This document shows positions 45,220-57,770 of a stretch of 64,000 nt of DNA, one piece after another. Numbering within the stretch: the first letter of the stretch is position 1; the number at the start of each line of letters is the position of its first letter. The notes below the pieces were generated by a model, which saw only the letters and a list, made by a program, of their open reading frames with translations, had not been told where the DNA came from and searched no databases. This DNA comes from Canna indica (Eukaryota > Streptophyta > Magnoliopsida > Zingiberales > Cannaceae). The DNA is taken from contig CP136898.1 of assembly GCA_034359265.1 (NCBI GenBank), forward strand, positions 44,803,501-44,867,500, in the 5' to 3' direction. The position numbers and the translations under genes were made by a program.

Positions 45220-46079
45220 GATGCTTTTTGTGCTCTGGCCAGGAATTTGGCCGAGAGAGGCGATGCTGGTGACAGATTCAGGATTGACTCCGAGGGTGTT
45301 CTGTGGTTTTGAGACAGGGTAGTGGTGCCAGATATGGCAAGGGTTTGTAGGGAGGTACTTGAGATGGCTCATAGTTCCACTTATACGATGCATCCGAGAG
45401 CCACGAAAATGTACCGTGACCTGAGACAACACTACTGGTGGGAAGAGATGAAGAGAGAGATATAGCAAATTTACGTGCTTGGTTTGCCATCAGGTAAAGG
45501 CCGAGCATCTTAGACCTGCCCAGGTAAATAGTTTGGATGTGCTAGAATGGAAATGGGAGAAGGTTACCAAAGATTTTATGTCAGGCTTGCCCAGGTTGAG
45601 GAATGGTAATGATTCTATATGGGTTATAGTGGACCGACTCACTAAGTTGGCGCATTTCATTCCGGTGAAGATGACTTTCATCGCTGATCAATATGCTAGG
45701 CTATGTTTGGATTGTATTGTTGCCTACCATGGGTCCCGATGATCATCATATCTGATTAAGGTACCCAGTTTATAACTAGATTTTGACAGCCTTTCTAGGA
45801 GGCCATGGGCACTTAGGTGAGGTTCAGTACCGTCTTCCTTCCACAGATCGACGGGCAGTCGTAGAGGACCATGCAGACTCTAGAGGTCATGATGAGAGCC
45901 TGTGTCCTTGAGTTGGAGGATGGTTGGGAGAAACACCTACCATTGGTAGAGTTTGCTTATTATATCAGCTACCAGAGTAGCATTGGGATGACACCTTTCG
46001 AAGCCCTATATGGGCGTTGATGTAGATCCCTAGTGGACTGGTAAGGCTTTGATGATTGGACCAGATCTAGTGCAGGATG
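45220..46079 (+). pseudogene. W integrase (zinc-binding and core parts)
   Basis: Forward pieces in order: AERGDAGDRFRIDSEGVLWF, then the HHCC zinc-binding region (EMAHSSTYTMHPRATKMYRD, YWWEEMKREI, and a frameshift before CHQVKAEHLRPA). The catalytic core frame 45479-45742 follows (EWKWEKVTKDFMSGLPR with core Asp, SIWVIVDRLTKLAHFIPVK), then QIDGQSERTMQTLE-like words and SIGMTPFEALYG in other frames. This is a plant chromovirus-type integrase. At least three frameshifts and several stops are present. E3 interrupts the C-terminal part at GGATG; it resumes at 50308. Confidence 0.8.
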
Positions 46080-46372
46080 TGTTGGCGAAATGGCGACACT
46101 AGAGGGGGGTAAATAGTGTGTTTACTAATTCAATTAGCCTAAATTCCAATTTTGATCGTTTGATAACTTGTTTAGGCAATATGCAATTTGACAATTAGAT
46201 GCGGAAGCTTATAAATGATAAAGCAATTAAGCACAACAATAAATCAATGCAAACACAGAATTTATAGTGGTTCAGTCCCAATACCTACTCCACTACCTAA
46301 GCACCTCGCTTAGGATTTTCAAACTAGTTTTACTAGATTAATTTACGTTTCCCTTACACACGAGGACTTTTC
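46080..46372 (-). repeat. E3 3' LTR stub
   Basis: It matches the outer ~293 bp of the E3 5' LTR (to CACGAGGACTTTTCA), then switches abruptly to internal non-coding DNA. Confidence 0.85.
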
Positions 46373-47458
46373 ATATCCTTTTTCATTTTATTTTAGATAG
46401 CATAGCTTTCCAATTCTTAACACTTTCTTAACTTGCAAGAAGGCTTCATTAGTATCATAATGAAATTATATGCCTACTAGCAAGCTAGCATACTAAATAG
46501 CAAGGTTCAATGAAAAGTTTCATTTAAAAAAAAATTCAACCTATGCTAGATAGTAAGGATTCATTTAAAGAAATTTTTTACCATGATATTAAAATGAATC
46601 TAAGAAGATCTTTGGATGTGAAACATTTGAGGAATAAGATCTCTATGTATGCTTAACTAGTTTGGACTTAAAAGAATGTCTTAATGATGAGTGTCAACCT
46701 AGAGCAAATTTCATTAGATGAAATTTGCCTAAGTGCTAATATACTACATACTCATGAAAATTCAACGGTTTTAACATGCAATCATAATCATGAGTATTGA
46801 GAAATTATTTAAGCTTAAACATTGAGGTATAACACTAAGATATTGAATTTTTCAAAGTTATATCTTATTCATGATAATTTAGCCAAACTATTTTTTTTTT
46901 TAATTAGCCTTCCTAAAAACTTATAACTTGCAAGTATACTTTATAACTAGAACATGAAATCAAATTTACATGCAAGCTATCAAACTAAATAGTGAAGAGA
47001 GAAACCAAGTATCATTTATCAAATTCAACTTCACTAAATAGCATTGATTCATTTTCAAATAAATCTTCATGATAGCAAAATGAATCAAGAGATCTCAAAA
47101 TATGAAATTTTGAAAAATAAGATCTTCAACCCTTCCTATTGGTTGAAAACCGAAAGCCATAATGTGCCTACGATTTAGAACTGCAAGGTCGCTTAGACCC
47201 ATTACAGGCCACCTGGGTCTCCGAAGAGACCGGGAAATCAAAAATAAAAAACGTTTCGAAATATATTAAGAGCGGAGAAATAAACTAATATTAAGCATAT
47301 ACCAACTCCAACTATAATCTTAAGCAATGGGATATAGGAGATGATACCGGAATAATTTTGATGCCGACTTTACCTAAGGCATCAAGGTAGCTTGAAGTTG
47401 CAACCAAGAGATGATTCATCATTTAAATCCGTGGTCAACTTCAACTCTTCACTTCTCT
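46373..47458 (-). other. E3 remaining non-coding domain
   Basis: AT-rich non-coding DNA is related to E4 near 57160-57770, including the CGGTCTCTTCGGAGACC-type segment at 47215-47232. There are no coding signs. Confidence 0.7.
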
Positions 47459-48859
47459 TTACCCTTGTGTGGTGGCTCCCCTTACAAGAGAAGATGAGAC
47501 TTTTGGTACCCAAATGGCTTTGGGTCCTAGGGGGTTAGTGGGCTTAGGTACCCAAAGTATCGTCACAACACTTGGGTTCATTTTGAATGCGCAATCATAT
47601 ATATCATGCCCAGATACACCACAACAAAATCAATGTCCATTAAATTTCTTTTTGTTTTTGTTATGGACATGAGATTTATTTTTAGAATGCTTGTTATTTG
47701 AGCTACGATGAGCATGAGTATTCTTAAAAGATACATTCTTCTTTTGAGCATGAGGTTTAGTTGTAGGATGCTTGATATGAGAAGCATGATGTGCATAAGC
47801 ATTCTTGAAAGAGACATTTGCATATTTAGAATTCTTAACGGAAGAATTACTAGATAGATTCCTAACTTTCTTATTTAGAAAAATAACCTCATTTTTCAAA
47901 TCATTCATTGATTTATGAATAGCTTGCAATTGAGTTTTCAACATACTATTTTCATTCTTCAATATGTCATTTTTATTTTTCAAATACTTAGTGTCAATAC
48001 TTAAAGTATCATGACATGGATTGTTGACACTAATTCTTAGCTTCTCATTTTCTAATTTTACATCATGTAATTGAGAGCTAAGATTTGAGTTTTCTTTCTT
48101 CAAATTTTTATTCTCTTTATCCTTTTTCAAGAGCAAGGCATACATGATTTTATACTCATCCATCAATTCATCAAAATCATGGGAGCTAGATGAGTTAATA
48201 CTATTATTGTTATTAAAATGACTAGAAAATGTGGAGTGTACCTCATTGTCATCATTCATGAGGCATTCTTTTGAATTTACTTCATAGCCATGGGAAGAGG
48301 ATGCTTCATTCGAATATGATGATGATGTGGAAGCATTTGACCTCATCTTTGCCTTGTTCTTCATGGTAGGGCAATTCTTCCTTACATGCCCTTTCTCTTG
48401 GCACAAGTGGCAAATTACCTTTCTCTTCCGGCTTTTAGATTTGCTTCTTTGACTGGAAGCACTATGAGCATCAGAATTGAGATTAGTAGTAGGTGAGTGA
48501 CCATTGTCATCACCACCTTCATTAAAAGTAGTAATCTCTTCAGTCTTGGCATAATCATATAGCATGTTTAGAGTTGCCCAAATATCGAAAGCCGAAGTGC
48601 AATGCATGACTTTTTCAAAGATGCTATTTTGTAAGAAAAAATATAAGCAATTTGTTGCCATAGCATTTAGTTCAAACCTATTAATTGGTTCTTGTGTCCA
48701 TGCATCCATTTTTTCCTTAGGTTCTACATATTTTATCTTTACCATGTTGAATACACCTAAACCTTAAGTCTTTAGAAAGGTGTACATCCTAGATTTCCAT
48801 AGACCAAAGTTTCATTCATCGAACCTAGGGGGTGAAGACGCTACACTCTCTAGAGCCAT
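47459..48859 (-). pseudogene. E3 gag, full length with three nonsense codons
   Basis: One continuous frame of 467 codons runs from ATG at 48859 to TAA at 47459-47461, broken only by three stops: two near the N-terminus (FDE*NFGLW, FLKT*GLG) and TGA at 47630 replacing the first Cys of the second knuckle. In order it has the DUF4219-like region, UBN2-like region (FDIWATLNMLYDYAK), basic linker, knuckle CHLCQEKGHVRKNC, a Ser/Asn-rich stretch, a Lys/Glu/Asn-rich coiled-coil-prone segment (EENxxLKxQL type), a His/Lys-rich basic region, the damaged second knuckle and the LW(V)P...AIWVPK tail. Reading frame is otherwise kept, so inactivation is fairly recent compared with W. Confidence 0.92.
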
Positions 48860-48912
48860 TTCTAGATCGAGACGAATTGTAGAAGGGATGGTGAAATCAC
48901 AATCTACGACTC

Positions 48913-48924
48913 GCTCTCATACCA
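48913..48924 (-). promoter_or_regulatory. Primer binding site of E3
   Basis: The reverse complement is TGGTATGAGAGC, one change from the initiator-Met site, two bases from the LTR edge at 48927. Confidence 0.85.
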
Positions 48925-48926
48925 AT

Positions 48927-50307
48927 TGTTCGTGAAATGGCGACACTAGAGGGGGGTGAATAGTGTGTTTACTAATTCAATTAGCCTAAATCGGATTTTA
49001 AACGTTTACTTAGATTATTTAGGCAATATACAATTTGATGATTAAATGCGGAAGCTTATAAATGATAAAAGTAATTAAGCACAACAATAAATCAATGCAA
49101 ACACAGAATTTATAGTGGTTCGGCCCCAATGCCTACTCCACTACCTAAGCACCCCGCTTAGGATTTCCAAACTAGTTTTACTAGATTAATTTACGTTTCC
49201 CTTACACACGAGGACTTTTCACCGAAGAGATGCACTCTCGACCCAAGGCACTTCCACACCTGGAAGTCACCGCCTTCTTATCGAGAGTCGTCTTCCACCT
49301 CAACCCTAAGGGACAACTAAACTAATCCTAGTAAATACTACGTTTAATTACACAGGTGGCTTTACTCCTTCTACACCAAGGATACCACTTTCCACATACA
49401 AGACCAAACACTTGGTCTTCACATGCACAAATAAAAACACAGTTTAAATAACAGATAAAAACACAATCAAAAGAGATAGGAATGTAAACCAATATTACAA
49501 GCTCTTTTTCAAGCCTTGGAACCTCCAACTCGTCGAGGGGATGAGCTCGAGTCAGTTTCTGTCTTGAGGCAGCAGCTGGCGCTTGAAGAATGAACTCGAC
49601 GGAGAAGCAAAGCACAAGCTTTAAATCTTTTGGAAGGCTTTAAATCTTCCTTTTGAATACTCAATGAACTCTGTTAGAATCAAGGAAGGAGTTAAATGAT
49701 GTATATGAGGGTTTATTTATACCCTCGTGAAAAAATGGCTACTCAACTGATAGAAAACTATCTGTTGCAGACCACCGGTCGAATGGTATCTGTTGCAGAC
49801 CACCGGGCGATCTGCGTCTTCGGGTATCAGTAGGTCGGTCGACCGATGAGTCGACCTCCCGAGCTACTATGTGTTTTGGGCTTCCATCGGTCGACCGCCC
49901 GATCGACCGAAGTAGCTTTGCTACTTTTTACCTTCATTCGGTCGACCGCCCGGTCGACCGAACCTAGGCTGAAGTTTATTTCTTCAACCTATTTCTTCCG
50001 CACTTCATTTTCGAGTTTTGGCTTTTAACGACCATCAACTTGGAGAGCTTTCAAGTGATCTTTGAGCTTGTCCAATATGTCCTTGGTGCACGCGTCGCTC
50101 TTCGAGAAGTTTTCGCGACGAACTCGAGCGCGACGATCAATGTCCTTCCGATTTCTGATTTCTCTGATTTTTCCGATCGAGGACATCGAACGCTAATTGA
50201 TATGGAACCTGAAAGATATTCTCAATGAAATCATTAGTCCCATGTTTGTTATCATCAAAACTATCAAAACCGATATTAAGGCTAAGGTTGAAAACCTAAA
50301 GCCAACA
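48927..50307 (-). repeat. E3 5' LTR (1381 bp)
   Basis: It begins TGTTCGTGAAATGGC and ends CCAACA. The reverse TATA box is at 49714-49721 and the palindromic block at 49775-49970, with several GGTCGACCG words. It is the short LTR subtype. Confidence 0.9.
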
Positions 50308-50493
50308 GGATGCCATGGATAAAGTAAAATGATCAAGGAGCGACTCTTGGTAGCTCAGAGCCGTCAAAAGATGTACGCTGATGGGAAGGCCCGGCATGTT
50401 GAGTTTTTTGAGGGGACATGGTTTTCCTGAAAATGTCTCGTATGAAGGGTGTACTGAGATTTGGTAAGAAAGAAAAGTTGAGCCCCATGTTTA
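50308..50493 (+). pseudogene. W integrase C-terminus, first piece
   Basis: This continues W after E3: RLLVAQSRQKMY(A)DGKAR-like words, then MSRMKGVLRFGKKEKLSP. One base of the G-run seen in W-a is missing, shifting the frame. E5 interrupts it at GTTTA (50489-50493). Confidence 0.75.
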
Positions 50494-52105
50494 TGTTGGA
50501 GAAATGACCAACACTAGAGGGGGGGTGAATAGTGTGTTATCTAAATCTTTTCGCCTAATTATGGTTTTAATCTTTTCTTAAGCTAATTAGGCAAGTTATC
50601 AATTTAACGACTAAATGCGGAAGCATGATATATATGATAAGCAATAAGATATGCAAAGTACACAATACTAACACAATGATTTATAGTGGTTCGGCTCCAA
50701 TGCCTACTCCACTACCTAAGCACATTGCTTAGGATTTCCAAACTAGTTTTACTAGATTATATCATTTCCCTTACAAAGAGGACTTTACACTGAAAAGTCT
50801 CTGCTCTCAAACCGAAGGCACTTCCACACCCGGAAGTATCCCGCCTTCCTACCGAGAGCACTCTCCCACCTCAACCTAAGGGACAACTCAACTAATCCTA
50901 GTAAACTAGGTTTACAATGGTGGATTTAAGCCTTAACACCAAGGCAACAACTAACTCAATCAACCTAGCACTCTAGGTTTACACCAATGATATACAATGA
51001 AAATAAATCACAAAATATACAAACAATGGAGCAAATAAATAATACAAGTACTTAGCTCCAAAGAAAACTACCTAGTCCTCTTGATGCCTTGAGAAGATGA
51101 ATCTTGAAGGTTCAAAGGCTAGATCAAGGTTTTATCATGGAAACTAGGGTTTCGAAAGAGATGGCTCAAGAAATCCTTTAGAGATGATCAAAGATGACTC
51201 AATGGAAGCTTAGATACATCAACAACCCATAGGAGAGTGTTTGGGGTGGGTATTTATACCCCCCAAACGAAATGGCTCGTCAACGGACATTTTTCTGCCC
51301 GTTACCGACGCTCGGTCGCTTGCCGGCCGAGCGTTGGTAGACCGACTGAGCGACCAAAGACATTCTGCCCATTCTGGGCAATGTTCGGTCGACCGAAATG
51401 CGTTCTCCTTTGGCCGGTTGACCAGTCGGTCGACCGAACCTGGGCAGGGCAGACTACTTAGGCTAGTTTTTTCTGCTTGTTTACTAAGCCTACTTATATA
51501 ACATTTATTAACTTTAAAAAATTAATGTTATATAAAGATTACCCCCCATTTGGATTCAATAAAAATATCTAAAAAATCAAAATCCTTAAGAATCAAAATC
51601 TAACTTTTGGGGTCTAGTACAAATTTCCGAAAAATGAATTTTTTTTAATCTTCCGGATCAAATATGGGTAGACTAAAGGTTTCCAAAAAATCCTTAAAAA
51701 TACATCGTTATATAGTTTTTACCTAAGGAACAATTACCGGCACTTTTGGTGCCAAGAAAATATCTAGGTCATATAGCCCTCCAAGGAGCTCCGATCCCTA
51801 GGCTTAGTGAATTTTAGGGCAGTTTCCAAGTTTTTATGTTTTGGGGTTCGGATTTGGTTTTTGGGTTCTTTGCATCATAAAAGAGGATTACAACACATGC
51901 TAGACACCCTAAACCTAAACTCTATCTTCTCAAAAAAATCCAAGCGTCGATGATCGTCCTTGTCGATTTCTCCAATTTTCCCGATCGGGGACGTCGTGCG
52001 CTAACCGACTTGGAACCTGAAAGAATTTCTCAATGAAACATTAGTTCCATGTTTGTTATCATTAAAACCGAGGTTAAGACCAAGGTTGAAAACATTAGGC
52101 CAATA
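50494..52105 (-). mobile_element. E5: family E solo LTR in W
   Basis: It begins TGTTGGAGAAATGACC and ends TTAGGCCAATA (CCAACA with one change), 1612 bp. Perfect TSD GTTTA lies at 50489-50493 and 52106-52110. There is no internal domain. It is the long LTR subtype, sharing the extra upstream segment (51480-51910) with E1 and E6. TATA (reverse) is at 51251-51258 and the palindromic block at 51305-51440. Confidence 0.93.
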
Positions 52106-52412
52106 GTTTATTGGGTCTTTCCCTATTTTGTAGCATAGAGGAGTCATGACTTATGAGTTGGCCCTACTACCAAGCCTGGAAAAAATAAAAAATAATACAT
52201 CCTGTGTTTCATATGTCAATGCTTAAGTGATATTTCAGAGATGAGTCATACATTCTTTAGCCTACTGTGGTTGAGGTGGACACCGCGGACTCGTTGAGGA
52301 GAGACTCGTTGAGATTTTGGATAGGCAGGTTCGGAAGCTTAGGTCCAAGGAAGTATCCTGGTCAAGATCCGCTAGAAGCACCACTCGGGTTAGGAGGTCA
52401 CCTTGGAGGTGG
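52106..52412 (+). pseudogene. W integrase C-terminus, second piece
   Basis: This resumes after E5: YWVFPYFVA-type frame, RSHDL*VGPTTKPG, then VKIR*KHHSG*EVTLEVE and a chromodomain-like tail (CDLQRNFHICLMF, ~52415-52455). It is colinear with W-a (39936-40265). Stops interrupt it throughout. Confidence 0.7.
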
Positions 52413-53604
52413 AGTGTGATTTGCAGAGAAATTTCCATATTTGTTTGATGTTCTCATAGTCTTTAGTTTTTTTTTTAGCAAAGATAGAAAGTCACAATAT
52501 GTGACCATAATAGGGTTTGAACCCCAAACCTCTAGACAACATGCCTAGGAGTATATTAATTAGGTTCCTATATATTTATGCTTTGCTGTAATTAAATTTA
52601 GCATGCTGAGATTGAATATTTAAATGCCGCAAATAAGTTGATAATTGTTGTAATAGTTTTGCTAAGTTGTGCTATATTTAGTATGTTGTGATTTAATTAT
52701 TAAATACAGTAATTATCCTTGTGCATGCTAAAATAAATGCGTGGTTGCTATATTTATCAAATACCATTGTAGATAAATATTAGAGGAAAATGTCTAACAA
52801 GACGAGCATAATTTACTTTATGACACCGTACTAGTAGATAAAGGAAAATGTTGGAAATTAAAATACCGAATTTCTAAATGTAGAGACTCTGAAATCTAAG
52901 TCACTAGAGACATCAGGAGTATAGAAATGAAATCATGTTCTGTGGTGAAGATGGGTAATTGTAATAATGATAGTTACACTTTAGTACCCATAAGGAAGGG
53001 TAACATTTAGAAATTAAACTGGCAGAGCCCGGGGTAGGGGTACGGGCGAATGCCTGGATAGTATTTAATGACTAAAGGAACCTTATGTGCATTGTGTACC
53101 ATGTACTGTGTTTGTGATGGCTAGGATGAGAAGCGTCTCTAGCCGACATGGCTATTGCCCGACTCAGCAAGTGGTTGCGGGGTCATGAGATTGAACCAGT
53201 GAGCCACACTCGTGTTAGACCCGAGTGGCGGGGATCTTGAGATTGCGTCAGTGAGCCACGTTGACGTTAAACCCGAGTGGATTTGGATTGGATGAGCCAT
53301 TCCCAACCCAGTTGGGTACCGGAAGCTAGATAGCCATCCAAGTTGGAGGACCCAGGGTTTTAGATCGCTTTATGCGGAATAAACTAAAATATGAACATTG
53401 TGTTTATGTGAATTAGCATGACTTATGTAGGCCGGTTATGGCCGAGTTATATCTATACTGTGCAGGCTAGTAATGGCCGGGTGATATTTATGCTGTGCAG
53501 GGCTGGTTATGGCCGAGTGACACACACACTGTAATAGGCCGAGGATGGCCAAATAGTGCACTAAATCCATAAGTTTTCATCTGAGTATTACTTGAAGTTG
53601 TACA
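52413..53604 (+). repeat. W LTR 2, left part (cut by E4)
   Basis: Homology to W LTR 1 runs from about 52530 (CATGCCTAGGAGTAT) to 53604. About 1 kb of the 5' part of LTR 1 is not found here, and 52456-52530 is unassigned. An insert of ~125 bp (52670-52795) is absent from LTR 1. E4 interrupts it at GTACA (53600-53604). Confidence 0.75.
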
Positions 53605-55058
53605 TGTTAGGGAAATGGACACACTAGAGGGGGGAGTGAATAGTATATTAACTAAATCTATTTGCCTAATTCAATTATAATCGTTTTCTTAAGCTACTTG
53701 GGCAATTTATAATTCAACGACTAAATGCGGAAGCGAGTAATGAAGATAAACAATGAATACACAAAGAGAACAATGCTAACACAATTGTTTATAGTGGTTC
53801 AGCCGCAATGCCTACTCCACTACATAAGCACCCTGCTTAGGATTTCGAAACTAAGTTTTACTAGATTAATCTTGTTTCCCTTTCAATGAGGACTTTACAT
53901 CGAAAAGTCTCTACTCTCAAACCGAAGGCACTTCCATACCCGGAAGTATTTCGCCTTCCTACCGAGAGCACTCTCCCACCTCAACCTAAGGGACAACTCA
54001 ACTAATCCAAGTAAACTAAGTTTACACAAGTGGATTTACACCTTCTACACCAAGGATACCACTCAATCACAAGACCTAACACTAGGTCTTCTTACAAGCT
54101 CAAGTACAATAAAATAATTCACAAAAATACACAAATAATGGAGCAAATAAATAATACAATAAATACTTAGCTCCAAACACGAGTCCTAGTTCCTCTTGAC
54201 GCCTCAATGATGAATCGTTCAAAGCTTGAAGGCAAGATCAAGGATGTATCATGGAAACTAGGGTTATCAAAGGAATGACTCAAGAAATGCTTTAAGAATG
54301 ATCAAGAATGGCTCAATGGAAGGTTAGATCAGTTGTTAAGAGGGATTGAAGAAGCTAGGTGAGGGGTATTTATAACCCTTCAACAGAACGGCTCCTCAAC
54401 GGGTATTTTTTCGCTCGTTGGATGCCGTTCGATCGCTTGCAGATCGATCATCGATCGACTGACCGATCAACCACCCAGCGACCGCTAGCATTTTGTGCTT
54501 CTGCCACACTGTTCAGTCGACCGGAGGGTCGACTGAATGAGTCACGCTTTTAGCTCCTCTTCTATCCGGTCGACCGATCGACCGCCCGAAGTAGACATTG
54601 CCAGTTTTTGGCCTCGGTCGGTAGACCGAAGTAGCCACTGTTGATTTTTAACCATCTTCAATCGACCAAATTGGCTACTGCCAATTTTTAACTACATTTG
54701 ATCGACCGACCAATCGACCACACCTAGGCTCAACTTGATTTTTTTAGCCTTCTTCTTGCGCGCTTCATTTCCAAGTTTCGGCCTTTAACGTGCGATAACT
54801 TGGAGGGCTTTCCATGTGTTCTTTAGACTCGACCAATACGTTTTTGGTGCACACGTCGAACTTCAAGAGATTTCCATGATGAACCCGAACGCGACAATCA
54901 ATGTCCTTTTGATTTTTTGATTTATTCGATATTTTTGATCGAGGACATCACGAGCTAATCGATATGGAACCTGTAAGATTTCTCAATGAAACATTAGTTC
55001 CATGTTTGTTATCATCAAAACCGAGATTAAGACCAAGGTAGAAAATCTTAGGCCAACA
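53605..55058 (-). repeat. E4 3' LTR (1454 bp)
   Basis: It ends CCAACA at 55053-55058, with the TATA box (reverse) at 54367-54374. The palindromic block (54425-54715) is longer and differently arranged than in the partner LTR, although the two LTRs were identical at insertion. Confidence 0.92.
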
Positions 55059-57770
55059 ATCTCTCCCTTTTTGATGATGACAAACATCCTTAAGAAAATA
55101 TCTACAATTAAGCATAGAGGATATCAAACATGGGATTTCTCCCCCTATCAACATGCATACCTATATAATAGAACTCCCCCTATCTATATGCATGGTTTTC
55201 CTATATTTTCTTCCCCCTTTACCTATATTTTTCTCCCTCTTTTGACATCAATCAAAAAGGGCAAGAAAAGTAAATCAAAATTCAAAGTTGAAACTCTAAA
55301 AGATTTTTCAAAACCACGAAAGTCTCAAGTCAAGGGATGAAAGCTAAACATCGAATAAGAGACTAAGTCATACATGATATCGTGAAATGATAAATGAAAT
55401 CCAAAACCAAGAATCATGTAGTAACTTAAGTATCGTTATTTTCAAGAATATCTTATCTTTTTCATGACAATTTTACATTTCAATCAAACTTTCAAAATAC
55501 CAAGATATGGTCATTTAAAGCATGTATATCAAGTTTGTGTTGAGACTAATATCATTTGATCAAAATTTTAACTTAGCACGGTTTCATTCGAAATAAGCAT
55601 GAAAACATGAAAATGGCTAAGTATCAAATTTTGCTATCTACTCATGTTTTCTCAAGCTTAGGCACATAGACATTTAACATGAGTGAATCTAAGTATATGA
55701 GTCAAGTTTGGGCTGAAAATAAGGTTTCTAAGTTACTTTGTTGACTTAGGTCAAAGTATCCTTCAAGTTTACAAAAATCAAACTTTTAAATCCATATAAA
55801 ATCATATTCTTGACTAATTTTTTTGAAATTTTAACTGAACAAACTAGATTTTTCAAGGAATCTACGTACAGGTTCAAGAATTAGTCAAAAATCAGTTTCA
55901 TATAAATTCATAAAATTCCTAAAAGTCCAGGGGCATTTTCATAAATTTCAAGTACTTTTCAAAACTTGTCAATTTTGCTTCAAACTTTCCAGACATCTCT
56001 GAATGATCATTTAAGATGCGTGTGTCAAGTTTGAGCTCAAAATGAATTGTCTAAATTCATTTTTCATCCTATATTGATTTCAATAAAAAAATGGATATTT
56101 CTTGCTATCATTCAAGTTATCAAAATCATTCCTAGAAATAATTTTACTCAAGCAATGGTGTGAATGATATTAGAAATGGATTCAAAATGGTATTCATGAG
56201 TTTTCATTTGAAGTTTTTGAAGAAAAATCAAAGTATCGAAAAAATGAGTATTTCAAGTAAGTGTTACTTTGTGTTTCCGAAATCCAACATCAAAATTCCA
56301 TTATAAATTAGATTCTTGATGAAATTTTTACACAACAAACTAGATTTTTTAGTGAAAGTTCAGTTTCAAGAATCAACTAAAAATAATTTTTCTATATTTT
56401 TCTCGAGATAACTGAACATGCTCAATTGTTAATGGCATTTCCGTAATTTTCAATTATTTTCAAAAAGTGTTCAATTTTCATTCAAACTTTTATGACACCA
56501 CATAATGGTCATGTAAAGAGTGTATGTCAAGTTTGAAATAAAAATTATGTCCTTAAGTCAAGATATCAACCTAGCATGGTTTCATTCAAAACTAAGCTAG
56601 TTATCATGAAACTTGCTAAGTTTCAATCTTATTATTTACTCATGATTTTTCAAACTTAAACCTATGGACACTTAACATGAGTAAATCTAAACATGTTCCT
56701 CAAATATTTTTTCACTTTAAATGCATGGAAACATGTCATACCTATTCCTAAACATGTTTATGAAGTTTGGACTTAAAATAAATTGTCCAAGTCGATTTGT
56801 TGACTTGGGTTAAACTTTTTCAAGTTTAAGTCCCCTAAAGTGATCTTTTTATCACTTTGTTCATCTACACATGAATTTTTAAGTTTAAACACCTAGAATC
56901 ATGTCATCTGTGTATGTAAACATGTTCATTGGGTGTAGACTTAAAAACGAAGTCTCTACTGACAAATCTTAACCTAGAGCAAGTTTCATTCAATCAAGAT
57001 ATCATGAAATTGTCTAAGTTATCAAAATTTTACCTTCTCATGAAATTTCATATATTTTTCATGCAAAAACAATCATGAGTATAAAGACATCATTAATGCA
57101 TGAATATTCAAGTATTATAATAAGATTTTTGCAAAACCAAAACCATACCTCATTCTATAAAATTGCCAAACTTGTCATTTTCTTTCCAAATTCAATCTAC
57201 TTGCCTTCCATCAACATTTTTAACTTGCAAGTAGGCTTCATTTGTAGCATATTGGAAACGTGACTACTAACAAGTTATCGTACTAGATAACAAAGAGGGA
57301 ATCAAGTATCGATTTCAAAATTTACTTTGCTAAATAGTTTGACATCTATTTCAAAATAAATATTATCGTGAATTCGAAACGAATCGAGAGATCTCAAAAT
57401 ATGAAATATTTAAAAGATAGATCTCCAACCCTTCCTATTGGTTGAAAATCGAAAGGCCACAATGAGCCTATGATTTAGAACCGCAAGGTCGCATGAGCCC
57501 GTTATAGGCTACATAGGTCTCCGAAGAGACCGGAAAATCAAAAATAAAAAATCATTTAATAAAACCATATCAAGAGCGGTAAAAATCAACTTGAATTAAA
57601 CAAGTATCATAAACTCCAACTTGAATGAATTCAAATAAAGTAAAGGAGATGATACCAAGTTTACTTAGATGCCAATTTTCATTCCTAAGGCATCATGATG
57701 ACTTGAAGTTGCAACCTTGAGGTGGAGTATCCTTCAAGCCCTCAAGCAACTTCAATCAACCAACTTCATT
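55059..57770 (-). other. E4 polypurine tract and non-coding domain
   Basis: The reverse polypurine tract is at 55059-55077 (ATCTCTCCCTTTTTGATG), with further pyrimidine tracts at 55139-55148, 55167-55180 and 55211-55240. The domain aligns with E1 (7045-9847, reverse) and E2. There are no frames with protein features. Confidence 0.85.

Larger units (their letters stand above)
46080..50307 (-). mobile_element. E3: family E element inserted in W integrase
   Basis: It begins TGTTGGCGAAATGGC and ends AAGCCAACA. Perfect TSD GGATG lies at 46075-46079 and 50308-50312. It holds an outer 3' LTR stub (46080-46372), part of the non-coding domain, a full-length but mutated gag, a primer site and a complete 5' LTR. 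The 3' LTR inner part, polypurine tract and much of the non-coding domain are deleted. The host sequence is colinear across the insertion with W-a at 39740-39790. Confidence 0.93.
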